Made by a program: the position numbers and the translations under genes. This document shows positions 28,089 through 36,468 of a stretch of DNA of 64,000 nt, piece after piece. The notes under the pieces are model-generated. The model was not told the DNA's origin. It saw only the letters and a list, made by a program, of their open reading frames with translations, and did no database searches. The stretch is from Streptomyces profundus. GTDB lineage: Bacteria; Actinomycetota; Actinomycetes; Streptomycetales; Streptomycetaceae. The stretch spans positions 7,375,501 through 7,439,500 of the forward strand of contig NZ_CP082362.1 in the NCBI RefSeq assembly GCF_020740535.1. Reading direction: 5' to 3'. Every line of letters begins with the position of its first letter. Position 1 is the stretch's first letter.

Positions 28089-29955
28089 CGGAGAGCAGCT
28101 TCTGGGCCGCCAGGACGATGTCGGCGACACCGAGCCCGCAGGCGTCGTACAGATCACCGACGGGCTTGCCGTGCATGCCGTAGTCGGTGAGACCGAGGGC
28201 GGTGGAGCGGGGTGAGAGGAACTCCCCGAGAACCGAGGGCGGTCCGTTGTGGACGCTGAGCGAGGGGACGTCCAACGGGACGACGGCACGCCGGAAGTCC
28301 ACGTCGTGGTCGGCGAACCGACTGGCCGAGAAGACGTTGACCACCCGGATACGGCTGCCGGACTCGGCGGCGAGCCGGTCGGCCGCCGCCAGCGTCTGGG
28401 GGACCATCGATCCCGCCGTGAGCACGACCAGTTGGGGATCCGGTTCCTCGCGGACGGTCCAGACACCGCTGGAGGTGTCCCGGGCGGCCACCTCGGTGAG
28501 GTCCGCCAGGACGGGCAACGCCTCGTGGGCGAGCCGCAGATAGACCGGGGTGCCCAGTTCCAGCGCCTCGTCGAAGAGCACCTTGGCCTCGTTGATGTCG
28601 TTGGCCTCCAGGACCGTCAGACCCGGCAGGTTGCGGATGGCGGCGAAGCACGCGTCGGACTGCACCATCTGGCCGAGTTCGTCGCCAAGACCCGCGGAGG
28701 TGCCCACCACCACGACGGGGATGCCGGGGAAGCAGATCGACTGTCGGATCGAGTCCACCATGCGCCAGACGAAGCCCTCCATCAGGAAGACCACCGTGCG
28801 CAGCCCGGCCGCGGTGGCTCCGGCGGCCAGCGAGGCGACGTCCTGCTCGGCGATCTGGTGTTCCAGCACCGGGCTTGTCGGGTTGTCCCAGGTCCAGGAG
28901 GAGTGCGCGTCGAGCAGCGGCAGCAGCCCGGAGTTGCGGATCGCGTCGGGTGACACCACGAGCAGGTCGCCACCCGGGGTGAGATGGTCCACCAGCTCCT
29001 CGGCGAACTTCTTGCTGACGATCTTCTGGCCGGCCGGGTTGCGGGCGGTGTCCCAGGCGATGGCCGGGCTCGTGCGCGCCGGGTCGACGGGTTCGGCCAG
29101 CGGCTCGCGGCGGGCGGGGGCGGCCCCGGGGAAGCGCGCGCCCACCAGCCGGACGGCTTCCGCCACATCGGTTTCGAGGTCGTACGGCGGCCGGTACTCG
29201 GCGGGCACCTCGCCACCCGCGTTGGGGCTGTCGCGGTACGGCGGGAGCAGCCCGTGGCCCTTGGTGGTGCGCAGCAGCAGGACGCTCGGGTCCGCCTCCT
29301 CCCGGGTGCGGGCCAGGCCCTGGCGAACGGCGGTCAGGTCGTGACCGTCGACCTCGACGACCTTCCAGCCGAAGCCCTGCCACCACGAGGCGATGGAGTC
29401 GCGCGGGGTGCTCATATGGCTGCCGAAGCCGTTGGCGTCCACGGCCACCGTGACGCGTTCCAGGCCCAGGCGCACGGTGGTCTGCGCCGACTCCCAGACC
29501 TGTCCCTCGCTCAGTTCCGCGTCGCCGAGGAGCACCAGGGTCTGGGTGTCGCGGCCGGCCTGGCGGTCCGCGAGGGCCAGGCCGTTGGCGAACGACAGGC
29601 CCTGGCCGAGGGCCCCTGTGGTCATCTCCAGGCCGCGCGGATGCTGCATCTGCGGGATGCGCGGCAGCCGGTGCCCGACGGCGCCGAAGGTCAGCAGCTC
29701 GTCGAGCGACACGTCACCGAGGTAGCCGTGCAGCCACAGCGCGAAGTAGTGCGCCGCCGCGGCGTGCCCCTTGGAGTGCACGTACTTGTCACGGTCGGGG
29801 GCCAGCCGGTGGGAGACGTCGAGCCGGTAGTCCCCCGTGAAGTAGAGCGTGGTGAGGAAGTCGACGGGTGAGAGGCTGCCGCCCACGTGGTGGTTGGCCG
29901 ACATCACGAAATGCCGCATGGCGCGTGCTGTGGAGGCGAGTTCGTTCTCGTCCAT
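28081..29955 (-). CDS. Transketolase-like TPP enzyme, single chain
   Basis: A 624-residue protein with all three transketolase regions in one chain. The N-terminal part has HSKGHAAAAHY and the TPP/Mg site LLGDAELSEGQVWE...DANGFG (about residues 139-175). The middle part starts near residue 315, with the catalytic Glu in QIAEQDVASLAAGATAAG, a wording closer to DXS and split transketolases than to classical REH. In a PEP mutase operon without a standard phosphonopyruvate decarboxylase it may decarboxylate phosphonopyruvate, or transfer a two-carbon unit to or from a phosphonate carbonyl. A TPP ketotransferase is known in phosphonothrixin synthesis, though as a heterodimer. A duplicate of primary-metabolism transketolase is the dull alternative, but the operon position speaks against it. 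Confidence 0.9.
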   Translation of the reverse strand: MDENELASTARAMRHFVMSANHHVGGSLSPVDFLTTLYFTGDYRLDVSHRLAPDRDKYVHSKGHAAAAHYFALWLHGYLGDVSLDELLTFGAVGHRLPRIPQMQHPRGLEMTTGALGQGLSFANGLALADRQAGRDTQTLVLLGDAELSEGQVWESAQTTVRLGLERVTVAVDANGFGSHMSTPRDSIASWWQGFGWKVVEVDGHDLTAVRQGLARTREEADPSVLLLRTTKGHGLLPPYRDSPNAGGEVPAEYRPPYDLETDVAEAVRLVGARFPGAAPARREPLAEPVDPARTSPAIAWDTARNPAGQKIVSKKFAEELVDHLTPGGDLLVVSPDAIRNSGLLPLLDAHSSWTWDNPTSPVLEHQIAEQDVASLAAGATAAGLRTVVFLMEGFVWRMVDSIRQSICFPGIPVVVVGTSAGLGDELGQMVQSDACFAAIRNLPGLTVLEANDINEAKVLFDEALELGTPVYLRLAHEALPVLADLTEVAARDTSSGVWTVREEPDPQLVVLTAGSMVPQTLAAADRLAAESGSRIRVVNVFSASRFADHDVDFRRAVVPLDVPSLSVHNGPPSVLGEFLSPRSTALGLTDYGMHGKPVGDLYDACGLGVADIVLAAQKLLSDG

Positions 29956-29997
29956 GAGGAGTCGTCCTGTTCCCTGGGAGCCGACAAGGGTGCTGGT

Positions 29998-30936
29998 TCA
30001 GGTACGTGCGGTGGCGGCGCGGGACAGCTCGGCGGTCTCGTCGAACCACGTGCTGTTCTCGGACACGGCCCCGGTGCCGATGAGGTCGAGGATCTGCCGG
30101 ACGTCGATCAGCTGGGTGTCCGCACCGCCGGCGGTGCGGTCGGTGGCGATCCTGGCGAGGACGTCGTCGGCGGCGGTGACGAAGGCCCGCAGCATCTGGT
30201 TGGCGTAGATGGTCACGGAGACACCGGCCGCGGCGAGCTCCTCCTCGGAGACCAGCGGATAGGTGGTGGGGATGACGATCAGTGGCACGTCCGGGTGCTT
30301 CGGGTGGAACCGATGGGCGAAGGCGAGCACCTCGTCCGCGGTCTTGGACTTGGAGTGGATGACGACGGCGTCCGCGCCGGCGGCCGTGTAGAGGTCGGCG
30401 CGGTACAGGGCGTCGTCGAGGCTGGCTCCGGCGACCAGGGACTCTACCCGGGCGATGACGGTGAAGTCCGCGGTCCGCTGGGCCTTCTTGGCCGCCAGGA
30501 TCTTGGTGGCGAACTCGTGCGGGTCGGCCAGTTCCTGACCGTCGCTGAAGCTGTTGCGCTTGGGGAAGTTCTTGTCCTCGACGCAGACGGCGGCGATGCC
30601 CGCCGCCTCGTACTCGCGCACCAGGTGGACGATGTTGTTGACGTCCCCGAAGCCGCTGTCACAGTCGGCGATCACGGGCAGGCGCGAGGCCCGGTCCGCG
30701 ATCCGGGCGGCGGCCAGGAAGTCGGCCATGGACAGGATGCCCGCGTCCGGCAGCCCGTGCGCCGCTGAGATGCCGAGGCCGCTCACCCAGAGGGCGTCGT
30801 AGGAGTGCCGGCCGGCGAGCAGCGCGGTGAAGCCGTCATGCACGCCGACGGCTCTCTGGAGCCGCCCGCTGAGCAGCCGTTGCCGGAAGATTCGCGCCTT
30901 GTCCTGGTGAGGTTCGGAAGGAAAGCGCAGAGACAC
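29998..30936 (-). CDS. pepM: Phosphoenolpyruvate phosphonomutase (PEP mutase)
   Basis: A 312-residue member of the PEP mutase/isocitrate lyase superfamily. The diagnostic EDKx5NS motif is intact (E120-D121-K122...N128-S129), which separates true PEP mutases from phosphonopyruvate hydrolases and lyases. The Mg site is visible as ADCDSGFGD (D91, D93). It rearranges PEP to phosphonopyruvate, forming the C-P bond; the equilibrium favours PEP, so a strongly exergonic following step is needed. The start is GTG 30936 with AGGA upstream. The gene lies nine bases after the class I aminotransferase and 42 before the transketolase-like gene. It is the hallmark of a phosphonate biosynthetic cluster. Confidence 0.96.
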   Translation of the reverse strand: MSLRFPSEPHQDKARIFRQRLLSGRLQRAVGVHDGFTALLAGRHSYDALWVSGLGISAAHGLPDAGILSMADFLAAARIADRASRLPVIADCDSGFGDVNNIVHLVREYEAAGIAAVCVEDKNFPKRNSFSDGQELADPHEFATKILAAKKAQRTADFTVIARVESLVAGASLDDALYRADLYTAAGADAVVIHSKSKTADEVLAFAHRFHPKHPDVPLIVIPTTYPLVSEEELAAAGVSVTIYANQMLRAFVTAADDVLARIATDRTAGGADTQLIDVRQILDLIGTGAVSENSTWFDETAELSRAATART

Positions 30937-30945
30937 GGTGGGGTC

Positions 30946-32133
30946 CTATCCTCGCAAGCGGGTCTTCAGATAGCCGGTCATGCGGGTGACCGCGCGCTCG
31001 AACTCCGCCGCCGGTTCGACGAAGGAGACACGCAGGTGCTGGGGGGCGCCGAAGGAGCCACCGGGGACGACCGCCACGCCCGCCTCGTCGAGCAGCATCC
31101 GGGCCACGGTCGCCGCGTCGGACAGCTCGGGCCGGTGCGCGAGCAGGGGGGCCAGCGAGGGGAAGGCGTAGAAGCCGCCCTCCGGCTCCCGGTAGTCGAG
31201 GACGTCGGGCACCGCCGCGAGAGTCCGGCCCAGCCGTGCGCGGTTGTCCAACAGGTGGCCGCGGAGCCGTGTCACCTGCTCCTGGTCGCCTTCGAGGGCG
31301 GCGAGAGCCGCCGTCTGGGCGATCCGGTTGGGGTGGTTGGCGGTGTGCGACAGGACCGCCGTCACGGCCCCCGCGACGGGCGTCGGCGCCACCAGCCAGC
31401 CGATCCGCCAACCCGTCATCGCGTAGGTCTTCGACACCCCGTCGACCACCACGACGTCCGCGCCCGCCTCGCGCAGCACGGCGCGCGCCGGTCGACCGGG
31501 ATCGGTCCAGCCGAGTCGGCCGTAGATCTGGTCCAGCACCACCGTCACCCGGTGCCGGGCGCACCAGGCCCCGATCTCCCGCAACCGGTCGGCGGCCAGC
31601 ACCGCCCCGGTCGGGTTCGACGGCGAGCAGAGCAGGAGGAGCCGGACCGCGTCGTCGTGGTGCTGGTCGAGCAGTTCGACGGTGGGCTGAAAGCCGGAGT
31701 CCGAGGTGGTCGGGACGGTGAGCGTCCGGCCGCCGGCCAGCCGGACCGCGTGACCGTATGTCGGCCAGGAGGGCGTCGGCACCAGTACGCCGTCGCCGGG
31801 GGCCAGCAGGGCCAGGAAGGTGGCGAACAGCGCGGACTTCGCGCCCCCGGTGACCACGACGTTCCCCAGGTCGAGGGAGTCCCCGGCGGCCGGCGTGGCC
31901 GCCGCCACCCACGCGCGCAGCTCCGGCATGCCGGCGGGCGGCCCGTAGCCGTGGCCGGTGGGGGACTGCGCGGCGCGTGCGGCGGCGGCGCGGACGTGCT
32001 CGGGCGGAGGGCCCGGCGGCTCACCCGCGGTGAGGACGGAGATGTCGTGCCCCTCGGCGAGCAGTTCGCGCACCCGGGCGTTGAGCCCCGAGGTCGGCGA
32101 CAGGGGCGCCTTGGCGATGGGCGGCCCGCTCAT
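30946..32133 (-). CDS. PLP-dependent aminotransferase, fold type I (aspartate aminotransferase-like)
   Basis: A 395-residue aminotransferase. Landmarks are SPSNPTG (169-175), Asp201 and Tyr204 in VLDQIYGRL, the Schiff-base Lys235 in DGVSKTYAMTGWRIGW, and an Arg near the C-terminus (LRVSF) for the substrate carboxylate. It overlaps the stop of the PhnW-like gene (ATGA) and is followed directly by pepM. Transamination of phosphonopyruvate to phosphonoalanine is one possible role; that would pull the PEP mutase equilibrium without decarboxylation. Supply of the amino acid loaded by the NRPS part is another. The substrate cannot be read from sequence. Confidence 0.9.
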   Translation of the reverse strand: MSGPPIAKAPLSPTSGLNARVRELLAEGHDISVLTAGEPPGPPPEHVRAAAARAAQSPTGHGYGPPAGMPELRAWVAAATPAAGDSLDLGNVVVTGGAKSALFATFLALLAPGDGVLVPTPSWPTYGHAVRLAGGRTLTVPTTSDSGFQPTVELLDQHHDDAVRLLLLCSPSNPTGAVLAADRLREIGAWCARHRVTVVLDQIYGRLGWTDPGRPARAVLREAGADVVVVDGVSKTYAMTGWRIGWLVAPTPVAGAVTAVLSHTANHPNRIAQTAALAALEGDQEQVTRLRGHLLDNRARLGRTLAAVPDVLDYREPEGGFYAFPSLAPLLAHRPELSDAATVARMLLDEAGVAVVPGGSFGAPQHLRVSFVEPAAEFERAVTRMTGYLKTRLRG

Positions 32134-33308
32134 GAGCGGCTCTCCCCGGCCGTGGACGGCGCCGCCCGCCGCTCCCCGGCGGTGGCGGTCGGCGGCGCCG
32201 GGTGGCGGGCGGGTTCGAGGGGACCGTCGGGCCGGACGCCCTGCCGCTCGCAGGCGGCGGTGAACGCGTCGAGGCAGTGCTCGATGTCCGACTGGCCGAT
32301 GGGCCCCATGGTGGCGAGGAAGAAGTATCCGCCGGCCACGGCTTCGGCGGGAGTGTAGATCTCGACGCCGAGGCGGTCGAGTTCGGTGCGGACCCGTTCG
32401 TAGTCGAGCCCGGCGGGCAGCCGGACCGGGATCACCACGTCGGAGCGCTGGCCGGCGGGGAGCTCGACCAGCCGGTACCCGCGGCGGACCAGGCCGTCGC
32501 GCATGATGCCGGCGGTCAGCGCGTAGCGGGCGGCTCGACCGGCGGGAGTCTCCAGCTCGTAGTGGTTCAGTGCCTCGGCCAGCGCGTGGACGACCTGGAC
32601 GGGCACGGTGAACGGCACCTCGGCGCCGCGCTGCGCGTGCAACTGCCGTGCGAGGTCGAAGTAGTAGCTGTGGCCCGGCCTGGCGTTCTCCAGGACCGTG
32701 CGCCGTCCCACCACGAACGACACCCCGGGGACGCCTTCGAGGCCCTTGTTGGCGGTGACGGTCAGCACGTCGGGCCCCTCCGCGTCCAACGCCAGCCGGT
32801 GGGCGCCGACGCTGCTGATGGCGTCCACCATGCTGAGCACGCCGCGTCGGGCCGCCAGACGGTTCAGCTCCGCCATCGGGGTGAGCACGCCGGTGGCCGT
32901 CTCGTGGTGCGTGAACAGCAGCGACCGGATGTCGGGCGCGGCGTCCAACTCGGCCGCCACCGCCTCGGGATCGACGCCTTCGAACGTGCCCAGGCGCATC
33001 CGCCGCACCTCCAGGCCGGAGCGTTCCGCGATCTGGGCCAGACGCTCGGAGTAGTAGCCGGTGACCAGGGCGAGCACCGGGCCGCGCAGGCAGTTCACGG
33101 CCGCCTCGTTCGCCCCGGTTCCGGAACAGGCGAAGAGCACCGCCTCGAATCCGTCCTCGCCGCCCAGCAGTCTCGGCAGGGTCTCGCGCACCTGGGCCAG
33201 GAGCGCCCGGAAACCGGGGGCGCGGTGCGACATGTCGTCGACCACCAGAGCCTGTTTGGTGGTGGCCCGGGTGTTGGTCGGGCCCGGGTTGAACAGCAGC
33301 CGGCTCAT
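32130..33308 (-). CDS. phnW: 2-Aminoethylphosphonate aminotransferase-like protein (class V)
   Basis: A 392-residue class V aminotransferase resembling PhnW. Matching features are NPGPTNT at the N-terminus, CSGTGANEAAVN, VDAISSVGAH with the PLP Asp, and Lys188 in TANKGLEGVPGVSFV, which corresponds to SANKCIQGVPGF of PhnW. The C-terminus is about 25 residues longer than usual and rich in Pro/Ala. PhnW interconverts 2-aminoethylphosphonate plus pyruvate with phosphonoacetaldehyde plus alanine. In this operon it would act biosynthetically to make 2-AEP, which requires phosphonoacetaldehyde and therefore a decarboxylase that is not obvious here. Serine- or alanine-glyoxylate aminotransferase is the alternative family assignment. 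It overlaps the stop of the amidotransferase gene (ATGA). Confidence 0.8.
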   Translation of the reverse strand: MSRLLFNPGPTNTRATTKQALVVDDMSHRAPGFRALLAQVRETLPRLLGGEDGFEAVLFACSGTGANEAAVNCLRGPVLALVTGYYSERLAQIAERSGLEVRRMRLGTFEGVDPEAVAAELDAAPDIRSLLFTHHETATGVLTPMAELNRLAARRGVLSMVDAISSVGAHRLALDAEGPDVLTVTANKGLEGVPGVSFVVGRRTVLENARPGHSYYFDLARQLHAQRGAEVPFTVPVQVVHALAEALNHYELETPAGRAARYALTAGIMRDGLVRRGYRLVELPAGQRSDVVIPVRLPAGLDYERVRTELDRLGVEIYTPAEAVAGGYFFLATMGPIGQSDIEHCLDAFTAACERQGVRPDGPLEPARHPAPPTATAGERRAAPSTAGESRS

Positions 33309-35251
33309 ACGACCTCTTCGGTTTCGGTAGTGCCGTCGGGTACGGATTCCGGCTGGGGGCAGTAGACCCGCAGCCAGACCTCCAGGTTGATCAGCAGCCA
33401 CGCCTGGCGTCCGAAGGACGGATGGCCGTCCCCCCGCGCGGCCCACCACCGGCGCAGCCGCTCCGCGTCGAGAACGTCGTGCAGGCGAGCACCGTCGTCC
33501 AGGACCAGGCGGGCGACCTCGTCGGCCTCCGGCCTGGCGAGCCACTCGTCCAGCGGGGCGGGAAAGGGACGCTTGGCGCGGGTGAGGACCGCGGCGGGGA
33601 CGCGGTCGCCGAAGGCGCGGCGCAGCAGCCACTTGGTGGTGTCGCGCCGCTCGCTGTAGTGGCCGGGCGACTCGGTGAGGGCACGCGCTGCGGCGAGCGG
33701 TCCGTGCCAGCGGAGTTTGTCGCGCTGCGGCAACCGGTAGGCCCACTCCACCAGGCGGTGGTCCAGGAAGGGCACCCGGCTCTCGACCCCGGCCGCCATC
33801 GCGGTGCCGTCCAGGACGTGCAGCAGTCCTGGCAGATGCACCTTGACCATGAAGTGGGTGAGCCTGCGGTGCCTGCCGACGCGGCGCGGCCGGTCCCACT
33901 CGCGCTCCAGGGTGCGCAGCAACTCCGAGTCGCCGTCCAGCCGGGTGGCGACATCGTCGCGCAGCAGGCCGTGTTTGACATCCATCGGCAGGTAGGAGTA
34001 GCTCTCCACGAGCTGGGCGAACACGCGGGAGCGCACCTGCCGACGCCAGCCGGTGGCCGGAGGGCGGCGGAGGTGGGGGAGGTCGCGGAGACGGCGTTTG
34101 CCTGCCTCGAAGGGCAGCCGGTAGAGCCGCCCGTAGCCGGCGAACAGCTCGTCAGCGCCCTCACCGCAGAGCACCACGCGGGCCTTCGAGCTCACCCGCT
34201 CGGCCAGGTGGATCAGCGCGACCTCGTTGTGCATGCCGAGCGGATGGTCGCGGACGCGCACCATGGCGGCGAGCTGTTCGGGCGAGACGGCCACCTCGGT
34301 GCCCACCACGGTCAGCGGCAGTGACAGCGCGGTGGCGACCTCGGCGGCACCTTCGGCCTCCGAGTAGCCCGGCACGTCGTACTCCGCGGTGTAGGCGCCC
34401 ACGCAGCGGCCGAGTCGCCCGAGTTCGCCGGTCAGGATGCCGGAGTCCAGGCCGCCGGAGAGGTAGGCGGAGACCGGGACGTCGGACCGGCTCCAGGTCT
34501 CCACGGCCTCTTCGACGGTGCGCCGCAACACGGCCGCTCGACGCCAGGGACGCGGCGGCCGGGTGCGTCGTGCGGCCAGGTCCCACCACTGTCCGGTGCG
34601 GACGGTTCCGTCCCGCCACCGCAGCCAGGAGCCGGCGGGCAGCTGGAGCAGTTCCGCGAAGAGCGTGCGGGGAGCGGGGACGTGACGCAACGTCAGGAAG
34701 GCCGACATCGCCGTCAGATCCGGGGTGGGCGGTCCGGGCAGCAGGGGAAGCAGCCCCTTGGGCTCGGAGCAGAAGGCCAACTGGCCCTCCCGCTGGAGGT
34801 GGTAGAGCGGTTTGATGCCGAACCGGTCACGGACCAGGGTGAGGCTGCCGTCCGCGCGGTCCAGGACCGCCAGCGCGAACATGCCGTTGAGCCGGTCCAG
34901 GCAGTCGAGGCCCCATCGCTGGTAGGCGGCGAGCAGCACCTCGGTGTCGCCCGTGCCGGCGAAGCGGTGGCCAAGACGCTCCAGGTCGGCCCGGATCTCG
35001 GCGTGGTTGAAGATCTCCCCGTTGAACACCATGCGCAGCCGGCCGTCCTGGGAGGCCATCGGCTGGGCGGCCCGGGATCCGGTGTCGAAGACGGCCAGCC
35101 GGGTGTGGCCGAGCACGGCGTCCGGTGTCCACCACAGTCCGTCGCCGTCGGGCCCGCGGTGCCGCAGCAGGCGGACGCAGTCCCGCGCCGTCGCACGGCT
35201 GAGGCCGTGTCCGGTCCGCTCGGTGCCGACGGCGCCCCAGATTCCGCACAT
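33305..35251 (-). CDS. Asparagine synthetase-like glutamine amidotransferase
   Basis: A 648-residue class II amidotransferase. It starts MCGIWG, so Cys2 is the glutaminase nucleophile after Met removal. RHRGPDGDG, FNGEIFNH and DRFGIKPLY follow in the glutaminase domain, and the synthetase domain has the PPi loop SGGLDS (265-270) and CGEGADELFAGY. It transfers ammonia from Gln to an adenylated carboxylate. In the phosphonate operon it may amidate a carboxyl group or join an amine, as asparagine-synthetase homologues do in several natural-product pathways. It starts five bases after the Nudix-nucleotidyltransferase gene, and its stop overlaps the PhnW-like start. Confidence 0.93.
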   Translation of the reverse strand: MCGIWGAVGTERTGHGLSRATARDCVRLLRHRGPDGDGLWWTPDAVLGHTRLAVFDTGSRAAQPMASQDGRLRMVFNGEIFNHAEIRADLERLGHRFAGTGDTEVLLAAYQRWGLDCLDRLNGMFALAVLDRADGSLTLVRDRFGIKPLYHLQREGQLAFCSEPKGLLPLLPGPPTPDLTAMSAFLTLRHVPAPRTLFAELLQLPAGSWLRWRDGTVRTGQWWDLAARRTRPPRPWRRAAVLRRTVEEAVETWSRSDVPVSAYLSGGLDSGILTGELGRLGRCVGAYTAEYDVPGYSEAEGAAEVATALSLPLTVVGTEVAVSPEQLAAMVRVRDHPLGMHNEVALIHLAERVSSKARVVLCGEGADELFAGYGRLYRLPFEAGKRRLRDLPHLRRPPATGWRRQVRSRVFAQLVESYSYLPMDVKHGLLRDDVATRLDGDSELLRTLEREWDRPRRVGRHRRLTHFMVKVHLPGLLHVLDGTAMAAGVESRVPFLDHRLVEWAYRLPQRDKLRWHGPLAAARALTESPGHYSERRDTTKWLLRRAFGDRVPAAVLTRAKRPFPAPLDEWLARPEADEVARLVLDDGARLHDVLDAERLRRWWAARGDGHPSFGRQAWLLINLEVWLRVYCPQPESVPDGTTETEEVV

Positions 35252-35256
35252 CGCCG

Positions 35257-36468
35257 CTACCGCCGATCGAACGGGGTGGTCGCCGGCTCGAAGAGACGCT
35301 CGGCGACCGCCAGGTCGGCGCCGTCGTCCACCTCGTACCAGCGCAGCCCGGCCATGTCCACGGCCTCCAGGGACAGCCCGGCGCCGAGGCAGCGTGCCAG
35401 CAGATGCTCCAGGTGGGCACGGGGATCCCGACCGGTCAGCTCCGCCAGGGCCGGCGCCACCGTCCCGGTCAGGTCGGCGTGGGTGAACACATGGACGTTG
35501 ACGGTCTTGTACCCGTCGGTCACGTCGGTGTCCGGCGCTCGCCAGTCGGCGCGGCTGACACCGGTGGCGTGTCCCCGGCCGTCCAGGGTCATGAACGACC
35601 CGGACAGCCCTGGCCGGTACGCCTCGACGCCGGTGCTGCTGCCCGGCCGCGCCAACAGCCGCTCGAAGGACGCGCTTTCGAGGACCACGTCCCCTTCGAC
35701 GACCACCGGTATCTCCAGGGGGTCGAGCGCGGCCAGCCCGGTGGCCAGCGAGACGGCCGTGCCGGTGGTCGCGTACCGGTCGTTGGTGACGAACCGCACG
35801 TCGTACCGGGGCCGCAGACCGCGGACGGTCTCGGTGACGGTGGGCGCCAGATGGCCGGTCACGATGACGGCGCGGTGGATCCCGGCGGCGTTCAGGGCGT
35901 CCAGCGCCCGCACCACGATCGGTACGCCGCCGACCGGGACGCATGCCTTCGGCAGGGTTCCGGTACTGGGCATGAGCCGGCTGCCGAGACCGGCGGCGAG
36001 AATCACCGCCGTGTGCGCCGGCCGGGTGGCGCCGGCTCGCGGTCCGTCGCCCGCCGGGATCCGTGCGGCGTACGCGCCGAGGAACGCCGCGTCGGCTGGG
36101 TGCGTCAGCAGCCGTGCCGCCGACGCCGGGTCGGCCCAGACGGCGGACGGGTTGTCGGGATCGGTGGGGATCAGCGGGCCGCCGGCCGAGGTGTAGAGGT
36201 GCATCTCGATGTTCTTCAGCCGGTCGGGCAGGATCGTGCCGTCACCGCTGATGCCGGACCGCACATAGGAGCCGAGCTCGGTGACATGTCGCAGGTCCAC
36301 CAGCCCGCTCTCCTCGGTGATCTCCCGCTCGGCCGCCTCGCGCCCCCCTTCGCCGTCCTCCAGGTGCCCCTTGGGCAGGGACCAGGAACGGCCCTGCTGG
36401 GAGACGACCACAACGCGGCCGTCAGGCCCGGCCACGACGCCGCCGGCCGCCTGGGCGATCGGCCTCAC
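35257..36468 (-). CDS. Nudix hydrolase fused to a nucleotidyltransferase (candidate CMP-phosphonate enzyme)
   Basis: A 403-residue two-domain protein. Residues 1-140 are a Nudix domain with a perfect Gx5Ex7REUxEExGU box (G34-L56). Residues 150-403 are a LicC/PntC-type nucleotidyltransferase: LAAGLGSRLMPSTGTLPK (157-174), with Lys174, and VVEGDVVLE carrying the metal Asp. Phosphonate cytidylyltransferases activate 2-AEP as CMP-AEP, and in FR-900098 synthesis a CMP handle is added and later hydrolysed by separate enzymes. One chain holding both a transferase and a pyrophosphohydrolase-type domain could put the handle on and take it off, or the Nudix domain could remove miscoupled product. The start overlaps the stop of the oxygenase gene (ATGA). 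Confidence 0.85.
   Translation of the reverse strand: MRPIAQAAGGVVAGPDGRVVVVSQQGRSWSLPKGHLEDGEGGREAAEREITEESGLVDLRHVTELGSYVRSGISGDGTILPDRLKNIEMHLYTSAGGPLIPTDPDNPSAVWADPASAARLLTHPADAAFLGAYAARIPAGDGPRAGATRPAHTAVILAAGLGSRLMPSTGTLPKACVPVGGVPIVVRALDALNAAGIHRAVIVTGHLAPTVTETVRGLRPRYDVRFVTNDRYATTGTAVSLATGLAALDPLEIPVVVEGDVVLESASFERLLARPGSSTGVEAYRPGLSGSFMTLDGRGHATGVSRADWRAPDTDVTDGYKTVNVHVFTHADLTGTVAPALAELTGRDPRAHLEHLLARCLGAGLSLEAVDMAGLRWYEVDDGADLAVAERLFEPATTPFDRR

Noticed and set aside
28081..29955. The TPP enzyme as a normal phosphonopyruvate decarboxylase
   Set aside because: Length and domain order are those of transketolase, not of the ALS-type decarboxylase fold (about 380 residues). Its role is kept as a hypothesis only.
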